Assembly: GCA_030035585.1 (NCBI GenBank)
Contig: CM057475.1
Span: 3,853,501 to 3,917,500 of the forward strand
Source: Dugong dugon
Taxonomy: Eukaryota; Chordata; Mammalia; Sirenia; Dugongidae
DNA: 64,000 nt
Direction of reading: 5' to 3'
The notes beneath the pieces are model-generated. The model did no database searches and was not told where the DNA came from. It was given only the letters and a program-made list of their open reading frames with translations. The position numbers were made by a program, and so were the translations under genes. Of this stretch, positions 34,362 to 47,286 are shown piece by piece. Every line of letters starts with the position of its first letter. Positions within the stretch are counted from its first letter, which is position 1.

Positions 34362-35330
34362 GGAATCCCTTTAGTATTTCTTATAATTTTGGTTTGGTTT
34401 TTACTAATTCCCTAAACTTCGGTTTATCTGGAAATGCCCTAATTTCATCATCATATTTGAGAGACAGTTTTGCTGGATATATAATTCTTGGCTGGAAGTT
34501 TTTTTTCCTTCAAGGCTTTATATATGTCATCCCATTTCCTTCTTGCCTGCATGGTTTCTCCTGGGTACTCGGAGCTTATTCTTATTGACTCTTTTTTGTA
34601 GATGACTTTTCATTTGTCCCTAGCCACTCTTAAAGTTCTGTCTTCATCTTTGATTTTGGCAAGTTTGATCATAATATGTCTTGGTGACTTTCTTTTGGGA
34701 TCTACTTTGTGTGGGGTTCTATGAACATCTTAGATAGATATCTTGTCATCTTTCATGATATCAGGGAAGTTTTCTGTCAACAAATATTCAATAATTCTCT
34801 CTGTATTTTCTGTTATCCCCCTCCCCCTGTTCTGGTACTCCAATCACTCATAGGTTATTCCTCTTGATAGAGTCCCACATAATTCTTAGGGTTTCTTCAT
34901 TTTTTTTGAAAATTCTTTTATTGAAATTTTCTCCAATAAATTGGTGTCAAGTGCTTTATCTTCAATTTCACTAATTCTTGCTTCCATTGCCTCAATTCTG
35001 CTCTTATGACTTTCTATGGAGTTGTCTAATTCTGAAATTTTATTGTTAATCTTTTGGATTTCTGTTTGCTGTCTCTCTATGGATTCTTCAGCCTGTTAAA
35101 TTTGTCATTATGCTCTTGTATAACCTTTTTCAGTTCCTCTATTGCTTCATCTGTGTGTTCCTTTGCTTATTCTGCATTTTGGCTGAACTCCTTCCTGATA
35201 TCTTGAAGAGTTTTGTGTATAATCTTTTAAATTCTACCTCCAGTAATTCCAAGAAGTTCTCTTCCTCTGGAAGGTTTCTTCATTATTTGTTTTGGTGGCT
35301 TACTGAAGCCATCATTGTCTTCTTTTTTAT
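34362..35330 (-). pseudogene. L1 copy A ORF1 remnant
   Basis: This aligns in order with ORF1 of the L1 at 51546-52510 (RNA-binding, coiled-coil protein) but is badly broken by stops. The gap to ORF2 is about 470 bp, the same as in the other full-length copy. Confidence 0.65.
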
Positions 35331-38300
35331 GTGATTTGATATTGGCTGCCTTCTCTGAGCTATCAATAAGTTATTATATTTATTTATTTTATGTTTGCTC
35401 AGTGTGTCCTAGCTTCTTGTTTTGTTTCATTTTAATGTGCCCATGTAGGCTGGTCATGTGTGCTAGTTTGATTATTGGTGTCTTTGAAGCTCTAACGTCC
35501 TTTCTCCAGGTGACTAGAGCTGTTAATAGCTATGTGAGCTCAGGAATCCATTCACTTTTCTCTTCTGGATTCAACTCAGGCGTCCAGGTCGTGGGTCACT
35601 GAGTGTGTGGTGCAGTCTCTCACCTGAAGTCCTAGATGGGCAGGGTTAATTGGAGTAGACACAGGTATCTGGCTGCAGTAGGGGTTATGTGCCGATCAAG
35701 GCAGGGGCTGACTGCTGCCCCTGAATGTCTGGGTGGAAAGTGTGTCCCTGTTTCCTAGGGTGTGTAAGTAGGTGGGTTTTGCAGCTGGACTATGGGCACC
35801 CAATGCTGTTGACTGTTAGACTCGGAGTCACCACTTATTCTTGGACCTCTGTTGTGGGTGGCTGGGTAGAGTGGGTGGAACCACCATTCTTCAGGCCCCT
35901 GATGTGGGTAGGTGAGGACCCTGCTTAATGGGCAGGGAGGTGTCAAATGTCATGAGTCTGCCACTCCCCCTTATAGCTAATACAGTTGAAAATAGGCATC
36001 AGGTATACACCCTGTTGTACTGTGCCAATGAAGGCCTAATGCTGTTGAAATGGGCCCACCCAGGTTTATGCAGGGGTGAAAGACATTCAGTGTCTGTGGA
36101 CCCCTTATGCCTGTGCCTAGGCAAAGGGGCTGAGCCTGCCCTGCTTCTGGCCTAGGGGAGCTGGCAGATTATTTTTTCCTGTTTGTTAATTTGTTCCCTT
36201 TCCAAAGCTAGGAGAATGGCTCAGGGGTGTGTGATGGGTCCTACTTCCGGCCCAGGGGGTGCAGCAATCACTGAAGCTGGACCAGGACATGGAGCAGAGC
36301 TGGGTGGGGACAGGTAAATGGGAGAGAGGTACTTCCCAAAAGGGAGGGTTTTTTTTTTTTGGATTCATGCTGTAGGTTAGATGCTTGTACTTATCTTTCA
36401 CTGATTGAGCACCATTTCTTGCTGGTTCTGGAGGCTTGAGCAGACTCTCTGCTGCTCAGTCTCTTCTGATATGGAAATTGTGTCCCAAGTGCCACTGCTT
36501 GCCTCCCGTCTCTCACGCTAGCCTATCCAGCCTGCAGGGTTCTGGTGCCGGCCAGGTTAGGTCTGACAACTCCTCACTGCTTCTGAACGGCTTCTCCCTC
36601 CCCCTGCCACTCAGTCCGATTCCTCAACTTTGTCTTTGATGTTCAGGGCTCCTAGATTGTATATAATATATACAATATATATAATTGATATGTAATTGAT
36701 TCACTTGTTTTTTGGGGGGTCTTTGTTGTAACAGGGACAACAGGAAGCATCTGATTACTCAGCCTTCTTGGCCCCACTTCCCTGTTATCCTTTCATTTTT
36801 ACTACTGAAAATATTAATGGCTATTAATTTTTCTATGAATATAGATTTAACAGTACTGTATACCAAAGATTTTGATAAGTAGGGTTGTTTTTAAGGAAAT
36901 TTTATGAGTGATTTTAAATATCTCTTTGATAAAAAAGTTGTTTAAGGAAGAGTTTTTACAATTCCAAAATTGTTCCTTGTTATTATTGGTGAAGACAACT
37001 TCTGTTATGTACTTCTACTTTCACTCTGTTGGTGTTATAAAAGATGGTTTCTGTTATTTTTCCCTTTATTTAAATGAATTTGAAGTTTTCTTTGTGAAAC
37101 TATGTAAGTATAGTGGACTAAAGGATGTAGACTTTCTGTTTGCCAGGCTTGGAGACATATTTACATATTCACATACTCATATACTCATATATATGCATAT
37201 ATCAATAATCACATGTATTTATATAAATACCTATGTGTATTTATGTAATGTCTAATAAATTATGTTGTTTAGAGTTTCTGAATTTTATTTATCTTTAATT
37301 TCTTGGCATATAGGACTGAGTGAGTTACATTAAAGTCTTCTAATAATTTTCTGCTTTGCCAAACTTTTTCTTCTATTTGCTCTAGCTCTTGCTTTATTTA
37401 TTAATATTGTACTATTTAATAAATAAAGGTTTTTGACAGTGATATCTTTACTGTAAATCAACTGAACAATAAATGTTATAAAATATTTTATATTAAATAT
37501 GTATATTGAATATATTTTATATAGACTATAATTCAATATTACTGTAAAATCCTATTTTTTGGCCTTGGATTAAACTGTATATGATGTTAATATTATAGTG
37601 AACCCAGCTTTCTATTTATTTGCATTAAACTATAATCTCTTTGCTCTTCTTGTTACTTTTAACCTTTCTAAGTTTCTTTATTTTAATTGTATATTTTCTA
37701 GAACGCATGTGGTTTGGTTTTTTATTATTTTGTTTTGATTTTGGCTGACAGCCTTCCTCTTATGAGTTAGATTTATACATTTATATTTGCTGTACATTAT
37801 ATAAGATATATGCTGTAACATATAGCTTTGTGTTTCTATTTTAATACTTCATTGATGTTTTTATTTTTTCTATCCTTTGAGCTATGGTCTCTATTCTCTT
37901 ATCTTCAAACCATCACCAGTAATTTGGAAAGTTGGCCTTTTGTTTGTCTTATAAGTTAAAATAATACAACCAAATATATTATAATGTTACAATACTTGCA
38001 AGATTAGTGAAAAGTCAAATTAGACAAATGCCCTGTGGCTTAAGAACTTTTTGTGATTTCACTTCAGTGTATTTTTTTATTTTATTTTTTCTTTATAGAG
38101 TCACCTGTGATCTATGACTATGAAGTCTTATGCCTCCTGACCTCACCCTCCCATCTATGCAACCTGGTCAGAGAATATAATACCCTATTTGGTGAAAAGT
38201 TTCTGCTTTAGTACTTCTGCCCGTGCTGATCAACATTGGGTAAGAGAAGCTAAGATAGGGGACTTACTCTCCTGCCCCAAATCAGCTTTGGCCTCCAGCC

Positions 38301-38584
38301 CTCACCACTCTACACTGGAGGGGTACTGGAGGCCTTCAGAATGTCTTTTCCTCAGCTGCACAACCCTGTCCCAGGTAGGTTTGTTTTGTGTTGACCCCAG
38401 GTCCCTGAGCTCAGTCCCAAAGGTGGTGTATCTGTGAACTAGTCTCCCAAGACTGTAGGATGAGGTAGACTTTCCTAGTTCAAAGTTGATGATTTTCCTC
38501 CTTTTTTTCTATATTGACTTCTTTGGGTTCATTTGAGAAGTTACTGGGCAGGAGGCCTGTTAAAATTTACTTGAACTGCCATAT

Positions 38585-38710
38585 ATATGTGAGTCTGTCT
38601 TCTCCAGCATGTGAGTTCTTTGAAACAGGAGGTGTGTCTCTCTTGTGGCTGGTGCTCTAGCACTTAACCTGGTGCCTGGCACGCATGAAGTGTTCAGGCA
38701 TGTCTGTGGA
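38585..38710 (+). mobile_element. L2 3' end fragment
   Basis: GTGAGTTCTTTGAAACAGGA, then GTGTCTCTCTTGTGG and CCTGGTGCCTGGCACGCATG follow the L2 3' end order. Diverged. Confidence 0.5.
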
Positions 38711-38714
38711 GTCT

Positions 38715-39490
38715 GCCCTTCAACAGGGTGCAGGAGTGGGCTAGGGACTGGAAGCCATGGGTCTTGTCATAAGACCAAGTTGTGGCTACATAATTAGTTG
38801 CTTTGGTATCCATTAATGCATCCTAGTTGCCATTTCACCCAGTTTCTGACATGGCTGTTCTTACCTTGTGACACAGTCTCTCAACAATTGTAGTCTCTAG
38901 CTAGCCCTCCCAGGCATGCCCTATATGGTTTCGATGATAGAAACCTCTGTAGTTATTATGTAACCCAGTCTCTTAACAGCCACAGTTATTCCTTGCCCCT
39001 CCCAGCCATGTCCCACATGAGTCCCCATGATAAAAATTTCTACCTTTTTCTATGCTAATGCCCCACCAAAACAGAAAAACCAAACCTGTTGATGTTGAGT
39101 CGATTCCAACTCATAGTGACCCTATAGGACAGAGTAGAACTGCCCATAGGGTTACCAAGGCTGCCCCATCTTTCTCCCACAGGGCTGCCAGTGCGTTCGA
39201 ACTGCCGACTTTTTGGTTCATAGCTGAGCACTTAACCACTGTGCATCCAGGGCCCCTGCTAATGCCCTAGAAACTTCTAAACTGACCAATAAGACTTCAA
39301 CCCATGAAATCTAGTTAACCCCATCCTGCTTGCCATAAATAAGCCCTCTCCTACAATTCCAACTTATTGCTTTGTCCCCAGGTACAACCCCAATGTGACC
39401 CTGTGTCAAGGCGTGCTCTAGCTTCCTCTCTGGGACTTGTGAGTACTAAATTCTACATCTATTCCTCACTTATCTTGTTATCCAACATTT
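38715..39490 (+). mobile_element. Possible solo LTR split by a SINE
   Basis: The stretch has LTR-like features: a TATA-like CCATAAATAAGCCCTCTCC near 39340, then a CTGGGACTTGTGAGTACTAA-type downstream part. Ends were not fixed and no internal retroviral genes are attached. An AfroSINE interrupts it. Assignment is tentative. Confidence 0.35.
39064..39256 (-). mobile_element. AfroSINE with 11-bp target-site duplication
   Basis: A reversed AfroSINE (TTGAGTCGATTCCAACTCAT, GTAGAACTGCCCATAGGGTT, GCACTTAACCACTGTGCATC) is flanked by TGCTAATGCCC at 39053-39063 and 39257-39267. Confidence 0.92.
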
Positions 39491-39599
39491 CACATTTACA
39501 ACAATAGTAAATCTACTGTCTGACTATTGTGTGCATTAACAACATACATCTGGAAGTAACAAATTCTGAGGTACTAGGCAAGAGTACTGCTGGCTACGA

Positions 39600-39720
39600 T
39601 GCTTGAGATTGTGTGTCACCTTGGCTGGACCATGATTCTCAGTGGTTTGACAGTTATGTAATGATGTAATTTGGCAGCTGTGTAATGATATGGTCATCCT
39701 CCATTTTCACATAATGCCTA
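39600..39720. mobile_element. MaLR-like LTR fragment
   Basis: CACCTTGGCTGGACCATGAT, repeated TGTAATGATG units and GGTCATCCTCCATTTTCACA resemble the same LTR group as the copy at 2405. It is a short piece only. Confidence 0.35.
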
Positions 39721-40899
39721 TTTTCGCATAACAACCTGATCTTTGAAAACTAAACATGTTGATAAGTGAGGAGTGTGTGGTTTCTGGCCTTCCTGAGTGA
39801 GTCTCACTTCTTAGGGCTGGACTTGACAGACCATCCATGATACCTATGGGCCCCATTTGGGTCAAACTTAAGACAAGTCTGCAGCACAGATTGTCAGGTT
39901 CTAAATTCATGTCACCATTACTACCAGCCAGGCAATATGCACTTAAGCAGCAGTGTGGAATAATTTATTTGTTGTAAATACCCAATTTGGACAGTGTGGC
40001 CCTTTGTCTAACTTTCCTTTTTATGGCATTTCATAATACTTTTGTTACTATAAAAAACTTTATTATTAAAAAAAGAAATATTAACTTCTTTAAAATAAGC
40101 ATTTTAAAACAGGGTGTACTTTTTTGTAATAGGGATTTTATTACAAAAAACTCTAGAAATTTTTTGGGAGAAATAATTAATGGCCAATGTTCAGAATGAA
40201 AAGTTTAACTTTTATAGAAGAAGAACCATTTTCAAGTTCACGTAGATAGTAAATTAGCCTCTGGAGCTATGACGCTGTACTCAAGAGCCTCAACCATCTG
40301 GAAAAGTAGTTTCCAAGAGAAAATTTACAGTTGCATGATTATATTTTAATGCTTCCAGTTTAGTTTCTCATGAAAAATGTCCTTCTTTTGGTGAAGTTAC
40401 TTAAATTTGGGTATGGCCAGAATGGTGTCCAGAGTTCCAGATTTTCCCTGTAAGGGAAGCAATGCCTTGGCCATATGTAGATGAATACTTCTTTTGATGA
40501 AATAATAATCTCCTAGTAAATGGATATGCATTTTTTTCCTTCTAAGGAATTGCTGTTCCAAATTTGGTAAGATTGCTCCTAGATTATATTTCAATAACCC
40601 TGAAAAATGCTAGTGTATAAATTGCTTTCTTGTCTTTCCTTTCGTTTTTTTTTTGGTAGTCATGAATGATCAATGGATTAATGAATTTAAAGAATTGAAC
40701 GTTGCATTAGTAAGAAGATTCTTTTGCATATTTCTATTTTACTATCTGGTAATTTTTCACTGTTTAGAAGCAAAAGATGAATTAAAAAAAATAAAAACTA
40801 CTGACTTAATATACAATATAAGATGAATGTAGCCTGTCAATAGTGGACAATATTTCAACAAAAATATTAGACATAGCTGATAAAACTTTGTTGACTGAA
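39721..40899. other. AT-rich sequence without recognised features
   Basis: No gene or nameable repeat is seen. It is probably old, decayed transposon DNA. Confidence 0.4.
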
Positions 40900-41699
40900 A
40901 CAAAACCTACATGATGTGGGATGTGTAGTAATGACAATCACATTCCTTCTGCCTGAAGAACTTCCTTTAACATTTCTTGTAGAGAAGATCTGCTAGTAAT
41001 GAATCCTCTTACCTTTTGTTTGTATGAGAAAGTACTTTTTCTTCATTTTTGAAAGATATTTTCACTGGGTATGACACTAGGTAAGTCTAAGTTGATGGTT
41101 ATTTTCTTCTAAAATTTTAAAAGGATGTCACTTCGTTGTCATTGTTTCAGACGAAAAGTCTGTTGTAATTCTTATGCTTGGTCCTTTGTAGGTAATGGGA
41201 CTTTTTTTCCCTCTGACTGGCTTTAAGATTTTCTCTTTCTCTTTGGTTTACAGCAATTTGAATATATATCTATGTATTTTTTGTTTGTTTCTTTTGTTTT
41301 GATGTTTATCTTGCTTGCTGTTCTGTGAGTTTCTTTGGTCTGTGGTTTGGTGTCTGTCATTAACTTGGGAAAATTCTTGGATGTTATTTTGTCGAGTATT
41401 TCTTCTACTCTGTTGTTTTTCTCTTCTCCTAGAATTCTAACCATGTATGCCTTAGACTATTCGACATTGTGCCACAGCTCTTGGATGCTCTGTTTGCTTG
41501 TCTGCTTTTTCTTCTCAGTCTTTCTCTTTTTCCTCTTCGCATTTCAGTTTAGCTAGTTTCTATTGACCTATCTTCAAATGCACTGATTCTTTCCTTAGCT
41601 CTGTTGTATCCACTGATGAGCACCTTCTCTCTGCTAAACTAACCCATCTGATCTTACACGTTACATCTTTCCCATTACTGCCTTTTCCATATTAATCAT

Positions 41700-41886
41700 A
41701 CCAAAAAAAAAGAAAGAAAAAAAAAAAAAACCTCGTTGCTGTTAAGTGGATTCTAACTCATAGTGACCCTATAAGACAGAGTAGAACTGCCCCATAGGGT
41801 TTCCAAGGTGCAGCTGGTGGATTCCAACTGCTGACCTTTTTTTGGTTAACAGCATGAGCTCTTAGCCACTGCACCACCAGGGCTCC
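41700..41886 (-). mobile_element. AfroSINE
   Basis: A-rich tail at 41702-41730, then TTCTAACTCATAGTGACCCT, AGAGTAGAACTGCCCCATAG and GCCACTGCACCACCAGGGCT. It is inserted in the ancient L1M/HAL1. Confidence 0.9.
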
Positions 41887-41999
41887 ATAATTCTTCTAAA
41901 TTCCCTATTTGACAGTTCCAAAATCTGTGTCATATTTAATCACAAGGTTCTGATGCCTGCTGGGAGTATGTTTTCTTGCCTTTTCATGTATCTCCAGTT

Positions 42000-42021
42000 T
42001 GTTGTTGTTGTTGTTGTTGAA
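42000..42021. repeat. GTT trinucleotide run
   Basis: About seven GTT units occur within the ancient L1M/HAL1. Confidence 0.8.
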
Positions 42022-42969
42022 TACTGGACATATTATGTAGGACAGCAGGTATTAAGCTAAACATATTTCATGCCTGGAGATGAGCATGCCTTTCCTTCTG
42101 CTAGGGTTTTAGTGTGGCGGTTTGTGCTAATCTAGTCAGGAGGTGGACTGTGTTTGCAGTCTGTTGTCGCGTTGGTTATCCTGAGTGCACCAGAGGCCTC
42201 AGATTCCTCTAGTAATACCTTGTGTTTAGGGTGGGGGCTGATTTGTCAGAGGTTTCTTCCGCATGTCTGCACCCTGCTTGGCTTGGGGTCTTCCTGCTTG
42301 GTTCTGTGTCTTTTCTTTGTGCTGCTCCCCAAAGAGAATATGTCTGTATAACTCTCCTAGCTATATTACAGTATTATTTTCACTCTATGCTTCTTAGCCT
42401 GGTGTTGGAAGGAGGTGGGAAATCTCTGATGTTCTGATTACACTTCAGTCTTAGGTAAGCACAGTGAAGCTGAGTCTTGGGGAGTATGGCCTTGATAAGT
42501 GTTCTATTCCTCCCCCAGCTATACTGCTGGGTCTAGCACATTTTTCTGCCCCTTCCCCCAGCGGCAACAGGTTTCCACCAGTGCCTTAAGGTGACAGTGC
42601 TTATTTCTCTTCCTCCTGAAGACTAAGGCTGTTGTCGCCCTTCCCTGTCCAGCACCACGAGGAAAGCTGTCTCAGGGTTCTCCCTGATGTTCCTTGTGAG
42701 TGCTTCATGGGGTTCAAAGTCTGTAACGGTCTGCTAACACCTCTATATCTCCATCCCCCTCCAGGGATTTTATTCTCTCATACTACCCCACATGTGGCAT
42801 TTATAATTCATTAAAATTGTTTAGCTGAATCATCTTACCAGCTTATGGGGTACCTGGTAGTATCTGCCTAGGTAAGCAAACACTTGAATTCTGTTTCTCT
42901 CTGCATCTGTCTGTCCCCAGATTTGGGGTTAGATGGCGGACCTGTGATACCAGTTTTCCGATGGGTTCA

Positions 42970-43340
42970 GTGTTGTTGTTGTTAGTTGCTGTCAAGTTGG
43001 CTCAGACTCAAGGTGATCCCACGTACAACAGAATGAAACTTTGCCAAGTCCTGAGCCATCTTCATGATGGTTGGTATGCTCCAGTCCATTGTTGTGGCCA
43101 CCGTGTATCTTTATTGTCTTCTGACCTAAGAGACTCATCTTCTAGCGCTATATCAGACAATATTCTGTTGTGATCCACAGGGTTTTCATTGGCTGATTTT
43201 CAGAGTGGATCACCAGGTCTTTCTTCCTAGTCTGTTTTACCCTGGAAGCACCATTGAAACCTGTCTACCATGGGTGACCAAGCAGGTATTTGAACTACTG
43301 GTGACATAGTATCCAGCATCATAGCCACATGTAAGCCACC
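42970..43340 (-). mobile_element. Long-type AfroSINE
   Basis: GTTGTTGTTGTTAGTTGCTG begins the tail side, followed by CAAGGTGATCCCACGTACAA, CCAAGTCCTGAGCCATCTTC and GGTCTTTCTTCCTAGTCTG. The head is diverged. Fragments of the same type lie at 1049 and 27165. Confidence 0.75.
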
Positions 43341-44874
43341 ACAGTACAACAAATGGATAAATTGCAAATTAATTACTTTTATGAACCCATTCCATCTCCT
43401 GTCTGTCAAACTTTCTTCTTGTATGGGTAATACCCTTTTCAGCTCTCTCCATCTCTTGGGCTGAAATGGGAACCACTTTCCCCAGATCTAAACACATAGA
43501 AAATGACACTTTCTCAGATATCTGTGCCAGAACTCCCACTTCCTCCTTTTTCATGGAGAGAATATCTCTGTAAACTAGCTTGCAAGGCCGTGCTCTTGTT
43601 TTGAAAAACACATCTGCACATATCTGTGCTTGCCAGAAACCTCAAATTGCTCAGCCAGCCTCCTGAGCACTGCCATTTCCCAGTTTTGGAAGAGGGCTTC
43701 AGAAAGTTGGAATGAAGATAGAGTTGTGCTTTAATCAGGGCTTATGTATTCCAATATGAGGGGTGCCGGCTGGAAAAATCATTATGGATGGAATGGGACT
43801 GTGCATAGCCATCGGGACTGTCGCAGTAAACCTTAGAGGGGCCTGTCAATGCCCAGATGCAGGAGCAAGGGCTCACTGCTCCCTTGAGAAGTTCTGGTAG
43901 TTGTCGTTTGAGAGAGGAAGCTTTAAGCCATGTTGTAAACTCCCCCAGAAAAGTAGTTTGTAGGAAATGGTAGAATAAATATTAGTTAAGGGACAGTGAA
44001 AGACACTGAAGTTGTGGAGACAGCTCATCTTTTTAAGACATCTGCCTTTCTGTGTGAGAAGCTCCACTTTACTGAAAGGTGCAGAACAGGAGCAATGAGT
44101 TCTGGATGTGGATACTGGGACCTTGTGCGCTGACTCACCAAACGAGGTGGTACTGCACACCTCTGGGAACAGCTTCAGGCCTCCGCCAGCTATTCCTGGG
44201 TCTTTGGTCTCACTTAAGCCAGTGGCCTCATGGATAGATGTAGAGGATTATCTATTTATATCCCCGTGTAAGCCTGGATTGTATAGTTGTTAGGCAGTTG
44301 TGATAGGAATTTTCCAAGGGTAAGGAGAAGGCTGTTTTTCCTTAGCCAGAAAAATGCATCTGGGAGATTTTCTCTGGGGCTCCAGGAACTGACAAGTGTA
44401 CAAGACTGTAAGCCAGGGATGTCCTGCAGAGAAGAGAAGACCAAGCAGGTGCAGATGGGGCAGGAGAGGTGACTGAGGAAGGGCGCATATGTCTGCTTGG
44501 GAAAAGGAGGGTGGAGGAGGTTGGGGGAGAGGCCATCAACTCAAGGGGCATGCACTGGAGAAGTCCCTGCAGCTCCCCTGCCTCCCTGACTTGTTGTTAG
44601 GGAGGCAACATTGGTTTTGGTTGGAGGAGACATTCCAGAAGGCTGGAAGGGAGGAAATCACAAGTCTGTATATCTGAAGAGCCAGAGGAACAAGGCCTCA
44701 TCAAGACAGACTGACAGGGAATTCTGCCTGTGTCTAAAGTTCCTGCGCAGTGAGGTAAAGAGGGTTGCTGAAGGACGCAGTGGGGGTTGCCGGACGTCCC
44801 TGGAGTATTAATCTGAAAGCTCATGTGTGCCAAGATTTAACACTTTGCTTGCGGAAAGTTCAAATGTTGTCAGG
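43341..44874. other. Unique intergenic sequence
   Basis: No gene or repeat is recognised. Several short open frames overlap on both strands without domains. Confidence 0.5.
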
Positions 44875-44886
44875 TAAAGTGAACAA

Positions 44887-45094
44887 GGAGTCCCTAGGTT
44901 GCACAGATGATTAAGTCCTCGGCTACTGACCGAAAATTGGAGATTTGAGTCCACCCAGAGGTGCCTCAGAAGAAAGGCCTGGCAATCTACTTCCAGAATA
45001 TCAGCCATTGAAAGCCCTATGGAATACATTTTTACTCTGACACACATGACGTTGCCATGAGTCGGAATCAACTTGACAGCAACTGGAACTGGAT
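44887..45094 (+). mobile_element. AfroSINE with 12-bp target-site duplication
   Basis: It begins GGAGTCCCTAGGTTGCACAG and ends GAGTCGGAATCAACTTGACA then GCAACTGGAACTGGAT. TAAAGTGAACAA at 44875-44886 is repeated exactly at 45095-45106. Confidence 0.92.
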
Positions 45095-45106
45095 TAAAGT
45101 GAACAA

Positions 45107-46110
45107 ACTTTGCAAAGTGAACTTGAGTTACTCATCAAGCCTATGCATTTAATATTTGCTCTTCGTATTACATAGCAGTTTCTACTTGGTAAACCTCTTA
45201 ATATAACTTTTCAGGGGATGGTTTATTCTGTTTGTCAGATATTCTTAGAACACCTGAAAGAGACGGAATGATGGTGGTGGTGATGGGAGTCCACCTTGCA
45301 GTATTGCATAAAATAGTTTTCTCACAGAAATTGGTAAAAATTGTATGCATTGCTTTGTTACACACAATCTGCCCTGTATCTGAAGGAAGGTCCAAGACAC
45401 ATCATACTTTGTTTCAGCTTGATCAGTACCCATTGCTCTTTATTCCTGGAAGCTCCTGGAACCCCTCACTTTCTCCAGAAGGTCTTTTCAGATTGGTTAA
45501 ACCAATTATTCCCTGTCAATATGTGTATGGTGAGGCACCCTGTAACAAAACAACAATAATCAATATAACTAGTTTACCATGTAACTACCACATAGCAGAC
45601 ACTGTGCTAAGTGATTTCCACATACCTTCTTATTTAATTCTCAGAGTAACCTTATAACGTAGGCACTGTTATTACCCCATTTTATAAATGAGGATAGTGA
45701 GGCCCAGAGAGGCTAAGTAAGTTGCCCAAAATCACACAGCTAGAAATACATGGCAGAACCAGGGCTGGAACCCAGTCTACTTCACTCTGCAGCTAGCTCT
45801 GAAATTCACAGAGCTCTAACTTGGTAATGCGCAGCCCTGCTGAGGAGGGCTGATGTGAGCACACACGGACACACACCCGGCCATCTCAACTTTAAAGGGA
45901 GATTATTAATCATGACCTCCAGGGGAAGTATTGAGAGTGCAAAGGCCTACCATTTTACAAAACCAGATGAAAGCTGGTGGCAGGCCTTCTGCTGGGCTAA
46001 GAGGAGGGAGTCCAGGAACCTGATTCCATAAATGCACACGGGTGTTCACACAGTGGGCGCCTCTGCATGTGGTAGCGAGCCCACACATTGGGAATGACGG
46101 GAATCTTTTG
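45107..46110. other. Unique intergenic sequence with a MIR
   Basis: No gene is supported. A MIR is at 45575-45800. Confidence 0.5.
45575..45800 (-). mobile_element. MIR element
   Basis: A well-kept reversed MIR: CCATTTTATAAATGAGGATA, GAGGCCCAGAGAGGCTAAGT and CAAAATCACACAGCTAG, followed by GGCTGGAACCCAGTCTACTT. Confidence 0.85.
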
Positions 46111-47286
46111 AAGCTGTGTTTTTTTTTGTTTTTTTTTTTTATTGTACTTCAGGTGAAGGTTTACAGAACAAATACTTTCTCATGAAACAGTAGTACACGT
46201 ACTGTTTTATGACATTGGTTAACAACCCTACAACATGTCAACTCTCTCCCTTCTCGAACTTTTTTTTGTGTGTGTGAAAATATACATAGCCAAAGATACA
46301 CCATTTCAAAAATTTCTACAAGCACAGTTCAGTAACATCTGCCACGCTCCTCCAATTGTGCTGCCATTCTCACTTTCAATGAAGGCTTACAAAACAAAAT
46401 AGTTCCTCATGTAATGGTTAGTACACATGCTGCTATAACAATGGTTAACGACCTCACAACACATCAACACTATCCTTACTCAATCTTGGGTTCCCTATCA
46501 CCAGCTTTCCTGTTCCCCCCTGCCTTCCAGCCCCTGTCCCTGGACTGCTGTGCCTTATTAGTCCCATTTGGTTTTACAGGGATGTCCACTCCCCGGCTGA
46601 ACGCTGAACCTCAGAAATGACTTCACCACTGAGCTAAAAGGGTGTCTGGGGGCCATACTCTCCAGTCTCCTTTAGGCCAGTAAATCTGGTCTTTTTTTTT
46701 TTGTGACTTACAATTTTGTTCTACATCCTTCTCCAGCTCTGTCCAGAACCCTCTGTTGTGATTCCGGTCAGAGCAGTCAGTGGTGGTAGCCGGGCACCAT
46801 CTAGCTGTGCTGGACTCAGTCTGGTGGACTCCCTGGCAGCTGTGGTCCATTAGTCCTTCGGACTAATCTTTTTCCTGTATCCTGCTCTCTTCATTCTCCC
46901 CTGCTCCCTAAGGGAGGAGACCAATGGAGTATCTTAGATGGCTGCTCACACTTTCAAGACCCCAGACGCTACTCACCAAGGCAGAATGCAGAAAACCGTC
47001 TTCACAAACGGCGTCATGCCAGTTGAGCTAGACGTTCCCTGAGACTATGGTCCCCACAGCCCTCCACCCAGCAATTCAGTCCCTCAGGGAGTTTAGATGT
47101 GTCTATAGAGCTTCCATGACCTTTCCTTGTATAAGTTGTGCTGGTTTCCCCTGTATTGTGTACTCTCTCACCTTTCACCCAAAATACCACTTATCTCTTG
47201 CCTAATTAGTATTTCCCCCCACCCCTCCCATCCCTGGTAACCAACAAAGATTGTTACATTTTGCGTGTGAAGTTTTTCATGGGTTT

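Larger units (their letters stand above)
29105..36785 (-). mobile_element. Full-length but dead L1 (copy A, older subfamily)
   Basis: A T-rich (poly-A) start is at 29105-29113 and a 3' UTR runs to 30096. ORF2 and ORF1 remnants follow, then a 5' region of about 1.4 kb ending at a GGGGCCAAGAAGGC-type L1 5' end near 36770. TATCCTTCC at 29096-29104 and TATCCTTTC at 36786-36794 may be the target-site duplication. Its 3' UTR differs from the L1 at 46120 but matches the piece at 63195, so two subfamilies are present. It is inserted in an older L1. Confidence 0.88.
28020..38060 (-). mobile_element. Ancient L1 (L1M-like) ORF2 region, split by later insertions
   Basis: Three segments (28020-28564, 28944-29104, 36786 to about 38060) line up in order with the reverse complement of L1 ORF2. 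The reverse transcriptase part lies at the left (near 28220: TCTGGACCAGGTGTTTTATT). The part between endonuclease and reverse transcriptase lies near 36870 (AAAGATTTTGATAAGTAGGG). The endonuclease part is near 37330-37690 (AAAGTCTTCTAATAATTTTC, TTACTTTTAACCTTTC). The Tigger-like element and the 7.7-kb L1 interrupt it. The 5' half may be the element at 40900-42930. No intact frame remains. Confidence 0.65.
40900..42930 (-). mobile_element. Ancient L1M/HAL1-like 5' half (ORF1 and 5' region)
   Basis: Reverse-complement blocks CTGAAGAACTTCCTTTAACA, TTTCACTGGGTATGACACTA, AAGATTTTCTCTTTCTCTTT and TTCCAAAATCTGTGTCATAT follow the order of L1M/HAL1 ORF1 and 5' region. A short frame near 41350-41444 reads RVEEILDKITSKNFPKLMTD, which resembles ORF1. 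An AfroSINE interrupts it. It could be the 5' half of the ancient L1 at 28020-38060, or a separate HAL1. Confidence 0.6.
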
